Source: Acidobacteriota bacterium
GTDB taxonomy: Bacteria; Acidobacteriota; Terriglobia; Terriglobales; Acidobacteriaceae
Direction of reading: 5' to 3'
Length of the DNA: 38,638 nt
Assembly (NCBI GenBank): GCA_003225455.1
Contig: QIAB01000037.1
Location: 1 to 38,638, forward strand
In this document: positions 15,349 through 23,384 of the stretch, piece by piece
How the letters are laid out: each line of letters starts with the position of its first letter
Position numbering within the stretch: the first letter of the stretch is position 1
Translations under genes and position numbers: made by a program
The notes under the pieces: model-generated
Seen by the model: only the letters and a program-made list of their open reading frames with translations
What the model was told of the DNA's origin: nothing
Database searches by the model: none

Positions 15349-17030
15349 ATCGCCGGTCTTTTCTGTGCGGAATCGCAGCCGCGGCCGCTGCGTCGCAAAT
15401 CGATCCTGAAAATCTGCTGGCCTCTCCCGCTCCCGGATTCCGACTGGTTGATGTGACCCAGCAGTCGGGCATTCAATTCCACCACAACAGTGGTGCGTAT
15501 GGCGGAAAGCTCCTTCCTGAAACGCTTGGCTCAGGCTGCGCATTTCTCGACTACGACGCCGACGGCTGGCAGGACATTCTCCTCATCAACGGCATGGATT
15601 GGCCCGGCCACAAGCGCGAACGAAGCACGCTCAAGCTTTATCGCAACAATCGCAATGGAACTTTTTCGGACGTGACCCGCTCTGCGGGTCTCGACATTGA
15701 AATGTATGGGATGGGCGTGGCGATTGGAGACTACAACAACGATGGTTATCCCGACATCCTGATCACCTGCGTGGGTCAGAACCGCCTTTTCAAGAACACC
15801 CGCAAAGGAAACTTTGTCGACGTCACCAAATCGAGCGGCCTCGGAGGGCGGCAAGCCTTCAGCACTTCCGCTTTGTGGTTCGATTTTGATCGTGATGGGC
15901 TGCTGGATTTGTTCGTCTGCAATTACGTCAAATGGTCGCCGGAGCACGATGTTTTCTGCAGCCTCGATGGCAAAAACAAGTCCTATTGCACTCCTGAAGC
16001 CTATCGTGGCGAAACCTGCTGGCTATTTCACAATCGTGGTGATGGCACCTTCGAAGACGTTACCGCCCACAGCGGCATTTTTGACAGCAGCTCAAAATCG
16101 TTGGGCGTTGCCATGCTCGACTATGACCAGGATGGCTGGCCCGATCTGCTCGTTGCCAACGACACCCAACCCAACAAACTCTACCGCAACCAGCGTAACG
16201 GAACTTACAAGGATGTCGCCGTCGAAGCTGGAATTGCTTTCAGTGCGGAAGGCAAGGCGCGCGCTGGCATGGGCGTAGATGTGGCGGATTTTGACAACTC
16301 AGGAACTCCCGGCGTAGCCATCACCAATTTCGACAATGAGATGATCGGGCTCTATCGCGCTTCCAGCGGGAGCTTTGCTGACGTAGCGACCCAGAGTGGA
16401 GTCGGGCTGGCGTCGAAAAATACTTTGGGTTTCGGTTGCGTATTTCTCGATTCCGATCTCGACGGCGCGCTCGATCTCGCGGTAGTGAACGGCCATATTG
16501 ATGACACGGTGCGCAACGTGCGCGGAGTTGGCTACGCTCAACCACCCCAGCTTTTCCTGAACAACGGCAAGGGAGCATTTCACGATGTAGCTGCCGAAGT
16601 TGGCGGTGGCTTCCGCCAGCCCAAAGTTGGCCGTGGTCTCGCCTTCGGCGATTTTGACCGTGACGGCGATCTCGACCTGCTGATCACCACGAATCACGGC
16701 GCCGCGTATCTCTACCGCAATGATCAGATTGCCGGAAACCGCAGCATTCGTTTTCGCCTGGTGGGCACAAAATCGAATCGCGATGCCATCGGTGCTTCGC
16801 TGAAAATCTTTGACAACGGATCTATTCAGTCACGCCTGGTCAAAGGCGGGTCGAGCTATCTTTCCCAATCCGAACTGCCGGTGACATTCGGCGTAGGCAA
16901 GCGGGACAAAATCGATCGCGTGGTGATTCAGTGGCCCAGCGGCAGAACCGAGGAATACAAAGACATCGCAACCGGCCGAGCTTATGAGTGCGTCGAAGCA
17001 AAGGGTATAACTCGTCTCCAGGGCTTCTAG
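15345..17030 (+). CDS. Tat-exported FG-GAP / ASPIC-UnbV protein (CRTAC1 family)
   Basis: GTG at 15345 overlaps the regulator stop (GTGA). 561 aa. Tat-like signal at the N-terminus (NRRSFLCGIAAAAAA). Seven or so FG-GAP/VCBS repeats follow with calcium-type loops, e.g. DYDADGWQDILLING, DYNNDGYPDILITCVG, DFDRDGLLDLFVCNYV, DYDQDGWPDLLVANDT, DSDLDGALDLAVVNGH and DFDRDGDLDLLITTNHG. The C-terminal 110 residues form the ASPIC/UnbV domain (LKIFDNGSIQSRLVKGGSSY, VTFGVGKRDKIDRVVIQWPS). The family is predicted to be an extracellular seven-bladed propeller binding calcium; activity is unproven. Overlapping stop/start codons with a two-component pair suggest that the signalling system and this exported protein work together. 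Confidence 0.95.
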   Translation: MNRRSFLCGIAAAAAASQIDPENLLASPAPGFRLVDVTQQSGIQFHHNSGAYGGKLLPETLGSGCAFLDYDADGWQDILLINGMDWPGHKRERSTLKLYRNNRNGTFSDVTRSAGLDIEMYGMGVAIGDYNNDGYPDILITCVGQNRLFKNTRKGNFVDVTKSSGLGGRQAFSTSALWFDFDRDGLLDLFVCNYVKWSPEHDVFCSLDGKNKSYCTPEAYRGETCWLFHNRGDGTFEDVTAHSGIFDSSSKSLGVAMLDYDQDGWPDLLVANDTQPNKLYRNQRNGTYKDVAVEAGIAFSAEGKARAGMGVDVADFDNSGTPGVAITNFDNEMIGLYRASSGSFADVATQSGVGLASKNTLGFGCVFLDSDLDGALDLAVVNGHIDDTVRNVRGVGYAQPPQLFLNNGKGAFHDVAAEVGGGFRQPKVGRGLAFGDFDRDGDLDLLITTNHGAAYLYRNDQIAGNRSIRFRLVGTKSNRDAIGASLKIFDNGSIQSRLVKGGSSYLSQSELPVTFGVGKRDKIDRVVIQWPSGRTEEYKDIATGRAYECVEAKGITRLQGF

Positions 17031-17140
17031 TATTTTTTCACTATTGCGCTTGCTCCTTCCTGCAGCTAGTTTGTTCGCAATTCTTGAGTCCTCATCTCGG
17101 CGCTCTCCGGCCCGCAGCATTGAGGAGTTCACCCCACGAA

Positions 17141-17166
17141 AGAGGTAGGCTTCACAGCCTACCTCT
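17141..17166 (+). terminator. Hairpin after the kinase-regulator-CRTAC1 operon
   Basis: Perfect 10-bp stem AGAGGTAGGC (17141-17150) / GCCTACCTCT (17157-17166), loop TTCACA. No clear T tract follows (CGCTCTAGATTTA), so it is a strong stem with weak intrinsic-terminator character. It lies 110 nt after the CRTAC1 stop and 54 nt before the next start. Confidence 0.6.
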
Positions 17167-17219
17167 CGCTCTAGATTTATGAGTTTTAAATGTATTCAGA
17201 CTCTGCTCGGGGGATCACA

Positions 17220-17603
17220 ATGAATCTGCGCGCGCTTGGAGACCTTGTATTTCCGCTCGCATTATCTCTCGTCGGCATAGCTGCGGCCGGTACAGGCGGA
17301 AAGCCTGTGACTGTGAAAGGCTACGTTCTCGATTCTGCTTGTGCTTTCACCAAAAATCTTGACAAACCCATTAGCGCAGATTGCGCCCGCGCTTGTGCCA
17401 AGGCAGGCTCTCCGCTCGTGATTCTCGCCGAGGACGGCACGGTTTATTGGCCCATCGCGGACACCACTCCTGCAACCGGCCAGAACGAAAAGCTGATGAA
17501 ATTTGCCGGACAACAAGTCACTGCCACAGGGAATCTGTTTCAGCGGGGCGGATCGAGCGCGCTGGTCGTGGAGAAGATAGAGCCGCTCGACTCTCCCAAG
17601 TAA
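17220..17603 (+). CDS. Small secreted hypothetical protein with conserved Cys pattern (127 aa)
   Basis: ATG 17220 preceded by GGGGGATCACA; an in-frame ATG 10 codons upstream (17190) is the alternative. A signal peptide covers about 1-23. The mature domain reads VTVKGYVLDSACAFTKNLDK, ISADCARACAKAGSPLVILA, EDGTVYWPIADTTPA and FAGQQVTATGNLFQRGGSSA. The three Cys residues (SAC, DCARAC) and the beta-rich layout match a small exported domain I associate with Acidobacteriota secreted proteins, where Cys-rich loops may bind metal or form disulfides. No function is known. It converges on the membrane protein gene that follows at a distance of 12 nt. Confidence 0.75.
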   Translation: MNLRALGDLVFPLALSLVGIAAAGTGGKPVTVKGYVLDSACAFTKNLDKPISADCARACAKAGSPLVILAEDGTVYWPIADTTPATGQNEKLMKFAGQQVTATGNLFQRGGSSALVVEKIEPLDSPK

Positions 17604-17615
17604 GGGTTGTCGAAC

Positions 17616-19238
17616 TCAATTTGACTTAGACCGTTGTGCATCGAGCATCATCCTGCAAACTATGATGTTCGAACCAAACTGCTGCGGGTCATTGCAACCG
17701 TAGTCTCGTAGCTGGGCGATCCACAACTCCTCGTGCCAATCTATCCAGCCGGACTGAAACATCCAAACCTGCGCCTCAGGATGCAATTGGTGTCTGCGGC
17801 GCATCTCCTGCACCGTGCCGGGGAAAGTATCGGGATCAAAAGACCACAATCTTCGCGAAGGCGTCACCGCCTCATAGTCTCCGCAGCGCGATGTCAAAAA
17901 GGGTTGAGGCTGAGTCTCGAAAGGAACGACTGCGCTTCCACAAAGATAATAGCTGAGCAGCAAACCACCAGGATGATCAACGTAAATCACCGATCCTGAC
18001 GGCACAGATTGACGCACGAATTTTATTGCGTCCCTCATGAATTTTCGATTCTGATTTTTTCGCGGTATGTAGGGCGGAGGCGGGTACAAAAATATGTTGC
18101 AAATGGCCAGGCCCGCGACCAGCGCCGCTGGCTTCAACCAGGGCCAGCGAGTCTTTAGGCGGACCAAACCCATGCTCACACCCGGTATTGCGAACATAAT
18201 GAGCAAGGAATCGTGGCGCGTACCACCATAGGGATAGAGCCCAGCGAGCGCTGTTGCCAGGGCGATTAAGAATGGTAGTGCGAGCAGGATTGCGATCTGG
18301 CGCGAGGTAGGTTTGCGAAACTCTTCTGGCTGACTCCTATCACGCACCAAGAGCACGATTGCATAAACAAAAAGCAGCAGAGCGATAACCCCGATCGTGC
18401 CGTGGCTGAAGAAATATCGAAACAGCCGCGTGGTTCGTCCGAAGATGAAACTCGAAAGGTGATCTTCGCCAGAATGAAAAATCGAAGCACGCAGCCAGGT
18501 GTCAGCAATGTCCTGCGGCAGCCCAAGCCTTCTTAGTCTTGAGACATGACTTAAAATCAGAAACGCGCAGAGCGCGACCGCGCTCAATTGCCCTGCGATC
18601 CACGTGCCGAGCACCGCGCCACGGTCTCTTACCCCGAGAAGTCGCGCGAGCGCGTAAATGCCAATGGCCAGAGCAAAGATCAGTGAAGAATAGTGGCTCA
18701 GAAGGGCTAGACAGAGCGCGCATGATGACAGCAGCATCATGCGAGGAGAATCCTCTTGCAATGCGCGTTCTAGAAAATAGAGACTGCTTGCGGCGAAAAA
18801 CAGCAGGAGTGAATACTGTCGAACTTCGGCGGAGAGCGTTATCAGTGATGGCACGAATAAAAACAGAAACAGACCGACCAACGCTGTACTTCTGTCTGTT
18901 ACTCTTCGCAGCCAGAGGAACATAATCCAGCAGAATGCAGTTCCGGTCAGCAAGGCAAGCGTCCGCAACGCCAACTCTGATCTACCCAGTAATCTCCAAT
19001 AGTGCAATACCAATACGAGAAGCGGAGGATGCGCTGTCGTTCGACTTACTTGGTACGCCATTGCCAGCGAAGGCTGATCGGATAACAAATAATGCAATGC
19101 CTCATCGGGATTTAGAAAAGTCTCATGTGCCAGAATCAAGCGCGGGACGATTCCGCAAGCCAACAGGCACAGCGGGAGCACAAGGGCACGGGACGGTGTT
19201 CGGGTTTCTGGCAGTATTTCAACCGCAGACGATCGCAT
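17616..19238 (-). CDS. Membrane glycosyltransferase-like protein (GT39/PMT, ArnT-like)
   Basis: Start placed at ATG 19238 (MRSSAVEILP); the frame extends to 19316 through polar residues not typical of the family. 540 aa with about ten membrane segments, e.g. ALVLPLCLLACGIVPRLILA, LALLTGTAFCWIMFLWL, FALAIGIYALARLL, ILLALPFLIALATALAGL. The first external loop carries FLNPDEALHYLL, where the acidic D45-E46 pair matches the catalytic site of dolichol/polyprenyl-phosphate glycosyltransferases, and AEVRQYSL is a typical second-loop motif. Such enzymes transfer a sugar from a polyprenyl-phosphate donor to lipid or protein outside the membrane. The acceptor is unknown. It is divergent from the sulfatase-like gene at 19385. 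Confidence 0.85.
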   Translation of the reverse strand: MRSSAVEILPETRTPSRALVLPLCLLACGIVPRLILAHETFLNPDEALHYLLSDQPSLAMAYQVSRTTAHPPLLVLVLHYWRLLGRSELALRTLALLTGTAFCWIMFLWLRRVTDRSTALVGLFLFLFVPSLITLSAEVRQYSLLLFFAASSLYFLERALQEDSPRMMLLSSCALCLALLSHYSSLIFALAIGIYALARLLGVRDRGAVLGTWIAGQLSAVALCAFLILSHVSRLRRLGLPQDIADTWLRASIFHSGEDHLSSFIFGRTTRLFRYFFSHGTIGVIALLLFVYAIVLLVRDRSQPEEFRKPTSRQIAILLALPFLIALATALAGLYPYGGTRHDSLLIMFAIPGVSMGLVRLKTRWPWLKPAALVAGLAICNIFLYPPPPYIPRKNQNRKFMRDAIKFVRQSVPSGSVIYVDHPGGLLLSYYLCGSAVVPFETQPQPFLTSRCGDYEAVTPSRRLWSFDPDTFPGTVQEMRRRHQLHPEAQVWMFQSGWIDWHEELWIAQLRDYGCNDPQQFGSNIIVCRMMLDAQRSKSN

Positions 19239-19384
19239 GACGTACTCGTGGGAAGCACTTATCCTACACGGCTTGGTTTCCGGCAGCCAGCGATGGGCTA
19301 TGCAGAGCAAAGCCATCGGCCCGCGTCATCAAACTATATGAGAGCATGTTGCATAATGCAGGAAATAGTTCCAGGGTGGCTTGC

Positions 19385-21286
19385 ATGAAACAGGACGCCG
19401 TCTTGCTGCCCGAAGCATACGCCGAGTCCTGCGGGAGAAGCGCGTCAGCAACTTCACTGTTCTTAATCGCTGTCTGGTTCGGGATTGTCGCTGGCCTGAT
19501 CGAAGGCGCCGGCCTGCTCCTTTTTCAGAGAATCAACTGGTCTCAATGGGGGCGAGTAATCCATGTGTCAACAGAAATTCTGTGGATCTCTCCAGCAATA
19601 GACTTGCTCTTTTTCCTGATTCTTGCACTTGCAGTTGGGGCTGCTTCGCGCCTATCAACGCGCATTCCTCCTGTTCGGGCACTTTGCTTCCTTCTGTCCT
19701 TTTTGGCCGTATATGACTGGCTTAGTTTAACCAACCGCCTCTATCATCGCGCGTGCCTGCTGCTGGCCTTGGGGGTCGCAGTCGCAGTCACTCGGTGGTT
19801 GGGCAACCATGAGTTCCAGGCGGTCAGATTTTGGAAAAGATCAGCTCCGTGGCTGGTCGCAGCTTTCCTGCTGGTGTTCGTAGGAATTCAAGGCGGAAAA
19901 TGGCTGAGTGAGCAACGTGCAGTTGCCAATCTGCCGGAGGCCGCTTCTGGCTCGCCGAACGTACTGGTGATCGTAATCGATACTCTTCGCGCTGATCATC
20001 TTTCCTCCTACGGCTATGCCCGGACAACTAGCCCACAAATTGATCAACTTGCCAAAAACGGCGTGCTGTTTGAGAACGCCATCGCTCCCTGTTCCTGGAC
20101 ACTTCCTTCCCATGCTTCTCTCCTGACCGGACGCTATCCTTTCGAGCACGGCCTCAAGAATGTGCAACCTTGGTTGGGCTGGGGCGAGAGAAATCTGAAT
20201 GGTTTGGCCACACTCGGAGAAGCGCTGCAGCGCAGGGGCTATCGCACGGGTGCGTTCTCCGCTAACCGGATTTTTTTCACGCGCAATGTCGGTTTAGGCC
20301 GCGGCTTCGCTCATTTTGAGGATTACTTTGATTCGATCTCGGATTCCTTTATACGTACACTTTACGGAAGAGAGTTCGCGCGCTTTTATTTGAATCGCAC
20401 TGAGAAAAGCAAGGTCACTCGTGCTTTTCGTTTTTTTGGATTCGATGCTTGGCTGGATAAAGATACCGAAGGCTCAGGTGACTACGGTGGAGCGTACGCC
20501 AAACGCAAACGCGCGGACGCAGTCAACCAGGAACTCTTGCAATGGATCGAGCGCAACCCGCGCCGCCCGTTTTTTGCCTTCCTCAATTACTTAGACGTGC
20601 ACTACGCCTATGGTGGTCCTTACGGTTACCCAAAACCCGAGTGGGACCACGGAACTGTCATCGATGAATACGACGCCGGTGTCAGGTACGTCGATGATTA
20701 CATCGGCCGCCTTCTGCAAGAGCTCCAACGCCAGGGATTAGCCGAAAATACGGTTGTAATAATCACTTCAGACCATGGTGAGTCGCTGGGCGAGCATGGA
20801 ATGAATTACCACGGGATCTCGCTGTACTGGAATCTGATCCATGTTCCGCTAATATTCTCCTACCCTGGACACGTTCCTTCAGGCCTACGAGTGGCCACGC
20901 CAGTTTCCAACGCTGCAATACCCGCAACCGTTATGAGTTTTCTCGGCGACGATCAAAAGATGTTCCCCGGGCCCGAGTTAAGTGCTTTTTGGGCTTCATC
21001 GAAATCCGGGCTGCAATGGCCCGATCCTCTCTCCCAACTGGGGCAAAACAGCGTCATTAATACGCAAGACAGGCTGGTGAAAGGAAAAATACCTACCGCA
21101 GCCGATGGTGATATGGAGTCTGTGGTCACGGCGCGCTGGCACCTCATCATCCATCAGAAGAGCGGTGAGCAACTTTATGACTGGACGAAGGATCCCTCAG
21201 AATCCAACGATCTGATCAAGACGCCTGAGGGAGAGGCCGCAGCTCTCAAATTGAAGGCGCAATTGCAAGCCGCAACTGCACGTTAA
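19385..21286 (+). CDS. Membrane-anchored sulfatase-fold enzyme (alkaline-phosphatase superfamily)
   Basis: ATG 19385; 633 aa. Four to five TM segments occupy residues 20-170, then an extracytoplasmic sulfatase domain. Metal and nucleophile motifs are VIVIDTLRADHLSSYGY (D199) and SWTLPSHASLLTGRYPFEHG. The position that is Cys or Ser in formylglycine sulfatases (C/S-x-P-S-R) is Thr239 here (T-L-P-S-H). Phosphoethanolamine and glycerophosphate transferases of the same superfamily also use Thr, so it may be a transferase or phosphohydrolase. Further metal ligands are in ITSDHGESLGEHG. Substrate unknown; the divergent GT39-like gene suggests a role in decorating an envelope glycan. Confidence 0.85.
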   Translation: MKQDAVLLPEAYAESCGRSASATSLFLIAVWFGIVAGLIEGAGLLLFQRINWSQWGRVIHVSTEILWISPAIDLLFFLILALAVGAASRLSTRIPPVRALCFLLSFLAVYDWLSLTNRLYHRACLLLALGVAVAVTRWLGNHEFQAVRFWKRSAPWLVAAFLLVFVGIQGGKWLSEQRAVANLPEAASGSPNVLVIVIDTLRADHLSSYGYARTTSPQIDQLAKNGVLFENAIAPCSWTLPSHASLLTGRYPFEHGLKNVQPWLGWGERNLNGLATLGEALQRRGYRTGAFSANRIFFTRNVGLGRGFAHFEDYFDSISDSFIRTLYGREFARFYLNRTEKSKVTRAFRFFGFDAWLDKDTEGSGDYGGAYAKRKRADAVNQELLQWIERNPRRPFFAFLNYLDVHYAYGGPYGYPKPEWDHGTVIDEYDAGVRYVDDYIGRLLQELQRQGLAENTVVIITSDHGESLGEHGMNYHGISLYWNLIHVPLIFSYPGHVPSGLRVATPVSNAAIPATVMSFLGDDQKMFPGPELSAFWASSKSGLQWPDPLSQLGQNSVINTQDRLVKGKIPTAADGDMESVVTARWHLIIHQKSGEQLYDWTKDPSESNDLIKTPEGEAAALKLKAQLQAATAR

Positions 21287-21323
21287 ACCCTTAGAAGAAT
21301 GCAAACGGAATGTGTGCCGGAAA

Positions 21324-22553
21324 TTACTGTCCGGCGCGCAAAGGCGAGATCAGCAGGCGGCCGGGTGCTTTTTTCTTTGCGCCCACCTCTTGCGGCTGTC
21401 CGAGCTCCAACGGACTTTCTCCGCCGGAAGCCTGCAGCAGAGCAGCGGTCATCGAACGGAAAGCACGCCCCAGTTCCTGGCTCTCGTGAAATGCCACTGG
21501 CAATCCCTTATCAATCGCGGGTGCGACCGATTGGTAGTTATTAGGGAGCTTCCAAAGCAGCTTGCAATTGGTAGCCTTCTCAATATCTTCGTCAGTAAAT
21601 CCTGGAATCTTCTTGTAGCGGTTCAGCACCAGCCGGACACGATTGTGGCCGCTGCCCTCCTCCATAAAGGTGCGAATCCGGTTCGCGCTCCATAAGGAAA
21701 CCACATCCGCTTGTGTGACCAGCACTGTGGAAGTCGAGAGATCGCAAAGCAGCCGCGCCGTCTGATCCACGCGATTCGAGCAGTCGACCACCACATATCG
21801 AAAGTGCGCAACCACCACATCAAACAGCCGCGCCAGTTCGGCTGCTCCCGGCATCAGCGCCTGCGGACTCTGTGAGCCGGCCAGCAACTGCAATCCCCCT
21901 TTGCACTGCGTCATGAAGCCCTCAAGCAGAGAGGCATCCATGCGATGCAGGTTTTGCAGCGCATCGCTCAAGCCAAACGACGGCCGGACATTCAAATGAA
22001 GCGTGGCATGACCCAGTGGCGAAAAATCCACCAGCAGAACGCCGCCGTGTGTTTCCTGCAAGGCGACTGCGGTATTCACCGCGATCGTGGTCGATCCCGC
22101 TCCTCCTTTTGCATTCATGACCGTAAATACGCGAGCTCGCCCCGCTGAAGCGCGCGCCTTGCTGCGGGAGGTGGCATGACGTGTCAGCGCCTCTAGTATC
22201 GCTTCAGAACTGCAGTGCTCTTCGAGATATTCGCGGGCGCCGGCACGCATTGCCGCCACAATCGTCAGTGGATTGTTCATCTCTCCGACGGCGAATATGG
22301 CAATATCACTTGTGTTTGCGCTGATCAGCTCAATAGCACGAATCGCACGCTGCGCGTCGTGGGTATCAATATCCACCAGCACAACTTCGGCTCTCACATC
22401 TTGAATTTGGCGCAGAATTGAGTCGGTCGCGTTAGTAGGAAAACCCTGATGGCTAAAGACATTCCGGCCCATCTGGGTGCCATCCAGCCTGTGCTGGAGC
22501 ACCGCAAGTCGTTCTTTGTCTTCGGATAGCAGGGTAACCGCTACGCCGTGCAT
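21324..22553 (-). CDS. TadZ/CpaE-like pilus-assembly ATPase (MinD/ParA family)
   Basis: Start placed at ATG 22553 (MHGVAVTLLSEDK) with GAGG 9 nt upstream; the frame is open to 22682 but the extra residues (VLLGGTVFEEHSHHYR...) look non-native. 409 aa. Residues 4-125 form an atypical receiver domain (VDIDTHDAQRAIRAIELI, AMRAGAREYLEEHC) as in CpaE. Then comes a deviant Walker A KGGAGSTTIAVN (149-160), the switch region VDFSPLGHATLHLNV and VVVDCSNRVDQ. TadZ/CpaE localises Tad/Flp pilus machinery at the pole. No other tad gene is in the window, so it is either a distant part of a Tad system or a stand-alone regulator. It converges with the sulfatase-like gene. Confidence 0.85.
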   Translation of the reverse strand: MHGVAVTLLSEDKERLAVLQHRLDGTQMGRNVFSHQGFPTNATDSILRQIQDVRAEVVLVDIDTHDAQRAIRAIELISANTSDIAIFAVGEMNNPLTIVAAMRAGAREYLEEHCSSEAILEALTRHATSRSKARASAGRARVFTVMNAKGGAGSTTIAVNTAVALQETHGGVLLVDFSPLGHATLHLNVRPSFGLSDALQNLHRMDASLLEGFMTQCKGGLQLLAGSQSPQALMPGAAELARLFDVVVAHFRYVVVDCSNRVDQTARLLCDLSTSTVLVTQADVVSLWSANRIRTFMEEGSGHNRVRLVLNRYKKIPGFTDEDIEKATNCKLLWKLPNNYQSVAPAIDKGLPVAFHESQELGRAFRSMTAALLQASGGESPLELGQPQEVGAKKKAPGRLLISPLRAGQ

Positions 22554-22770
22554 GCCTATGGCCTCACTTCTGTTCCCCGGTACGAGCATGTTATGGAGAG
22601 CCAGAATACCCGCCAAGTGACTTCGGTAATGGTGCGAGTGCTCCTCAAACACGGTTCCCCCTAAAAGAACCCGAACGCCCAAGTTGGGAAGGATCCATGG
22701 AGGGGACAGACATAACCCGAAGCGAAGGATGTCCCTTTGCGAGTTAACATTCTAAGCAAAAGGGAGCCAA

Positions 22771-22932
22771 ATGAAAAGGACGAAAACCGGAAATTCCGCT
22801 ATCCATGGGCCATCCGGCAGGTGGGGAGTCTGGGCCGCCGAGGGTCAGAAGCGGCGCCGATATCGCTCCGCACACAATCAAGACAGCCTGACACTAGATG
22901 AATCAGCTACTTGCGGGATATCCCTTTGTTGA
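22771..22932 (+). CDS. Possible 53-aa small basic protein (weak)
   Basis: An ATG at 22771 follows AAAAGGGAGCCAA, a good SD with 5-7 nt spacing, and a frame of 53 codons follows (MKRTKTGNSAIHGPSGRWG, later EGQKRRRYRSAHNQ). It overlaps the 3' end of the PilZ gene on the opposite strand (22878 onwards), is basic and has no recognised domain. The SD is its only support; it may be chance. It is the only candidate gene in the 324-nt gap between the TadZ and PilZ genes. Confidence 0.2.
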   Translation: MKRTKTGNSAIHGPSGRWGVWAAEGQKRRRYRSAHNQDSLTLDESATCGISLC

Positions 22933-23306
22933 CTGTGTTTGTGCAGGGCGGAAATTCGCTCAAAAGCTGCTGGCGGCTCTGAAGACTCAGGCAAGAATTC
23001 ATACTTTTCGATGTGAACGGCTACGCCGAGCTTACTCTCAGCTCGCGTAACGCGAGTGACCTTGCCAATGCACCGCACGCGCATGTTTTCCGCCAGCGTG
23101 ATCTCCGAGGGCATCATCACGGTAAGCTCGACCGGACTTCCCTCCGCCAATTCAATCTCCGTGTAGAAAAAAGCTCCTCTGGCACTCAGGTCCCGCGTGA
23201 AACCGTGGCCTTCAGTGGCGCTGCCCATCACGCGTATAGAAACCGGCAGATGGAATTCAAATCGTTGAGCCGCTCGCCGCTCAATATGAATCGGACCGGT
23301 GTTCAT
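22878..23306 (-). CDS. PilZ-domain protein, probable c-di-GMP receptor
   Basis: 142 aa from ATG 23306. A PilZ domain spans about residues 8-108. Both halves of the c-di-GMP signature are present: R11-x3-R15 (IERRAAQRF) and D39-x-S-x-x-G44 (TRDLSARGAFF), spaced as in binding-competent PilZ proteins. The remaining beta-barrel strands (PVELTVMMPSEITLAENMRV, GKVTRVTRAESKLGVAVHI) complete the fold. The C-terminal 30 residues are polar and probably disordered. It lies upstream of the TadZ/CpaE gene on the same strand, with 324 nt between them, so both may regulate pili or surface attachment, although co-transcription is uncertain. Confidence 0.9.
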   Translation of the reverse strand: MNTGPIHIERRAAQRFEFHLPVSIRVMGSATEGHGFTRDLSARGAFFYTEIELAEGSPVELTVMMPSEITLAENMRVRCIGKVTRVTRAESKLGVAVHIEKYEFLPESSEPPAAFERISALHKHSQQRDIPQVADSSSVRLS

Positions 23307-23384
23307 CGATCCCTCCTCGGATTAAGGAAATTACGCTCGTCTGGTTCGACTGTCGAAATCTGGCGGGGAAGGATTCACTGATCG

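Noticed and set aside
22683-22877. Possible c-di-GMP (GEMM) riboswitch before the TadZ gene
   Set aside because: Only a CGCAAAGGG-like piece is present; the second conserved half and the tetraloop receptor are not found.
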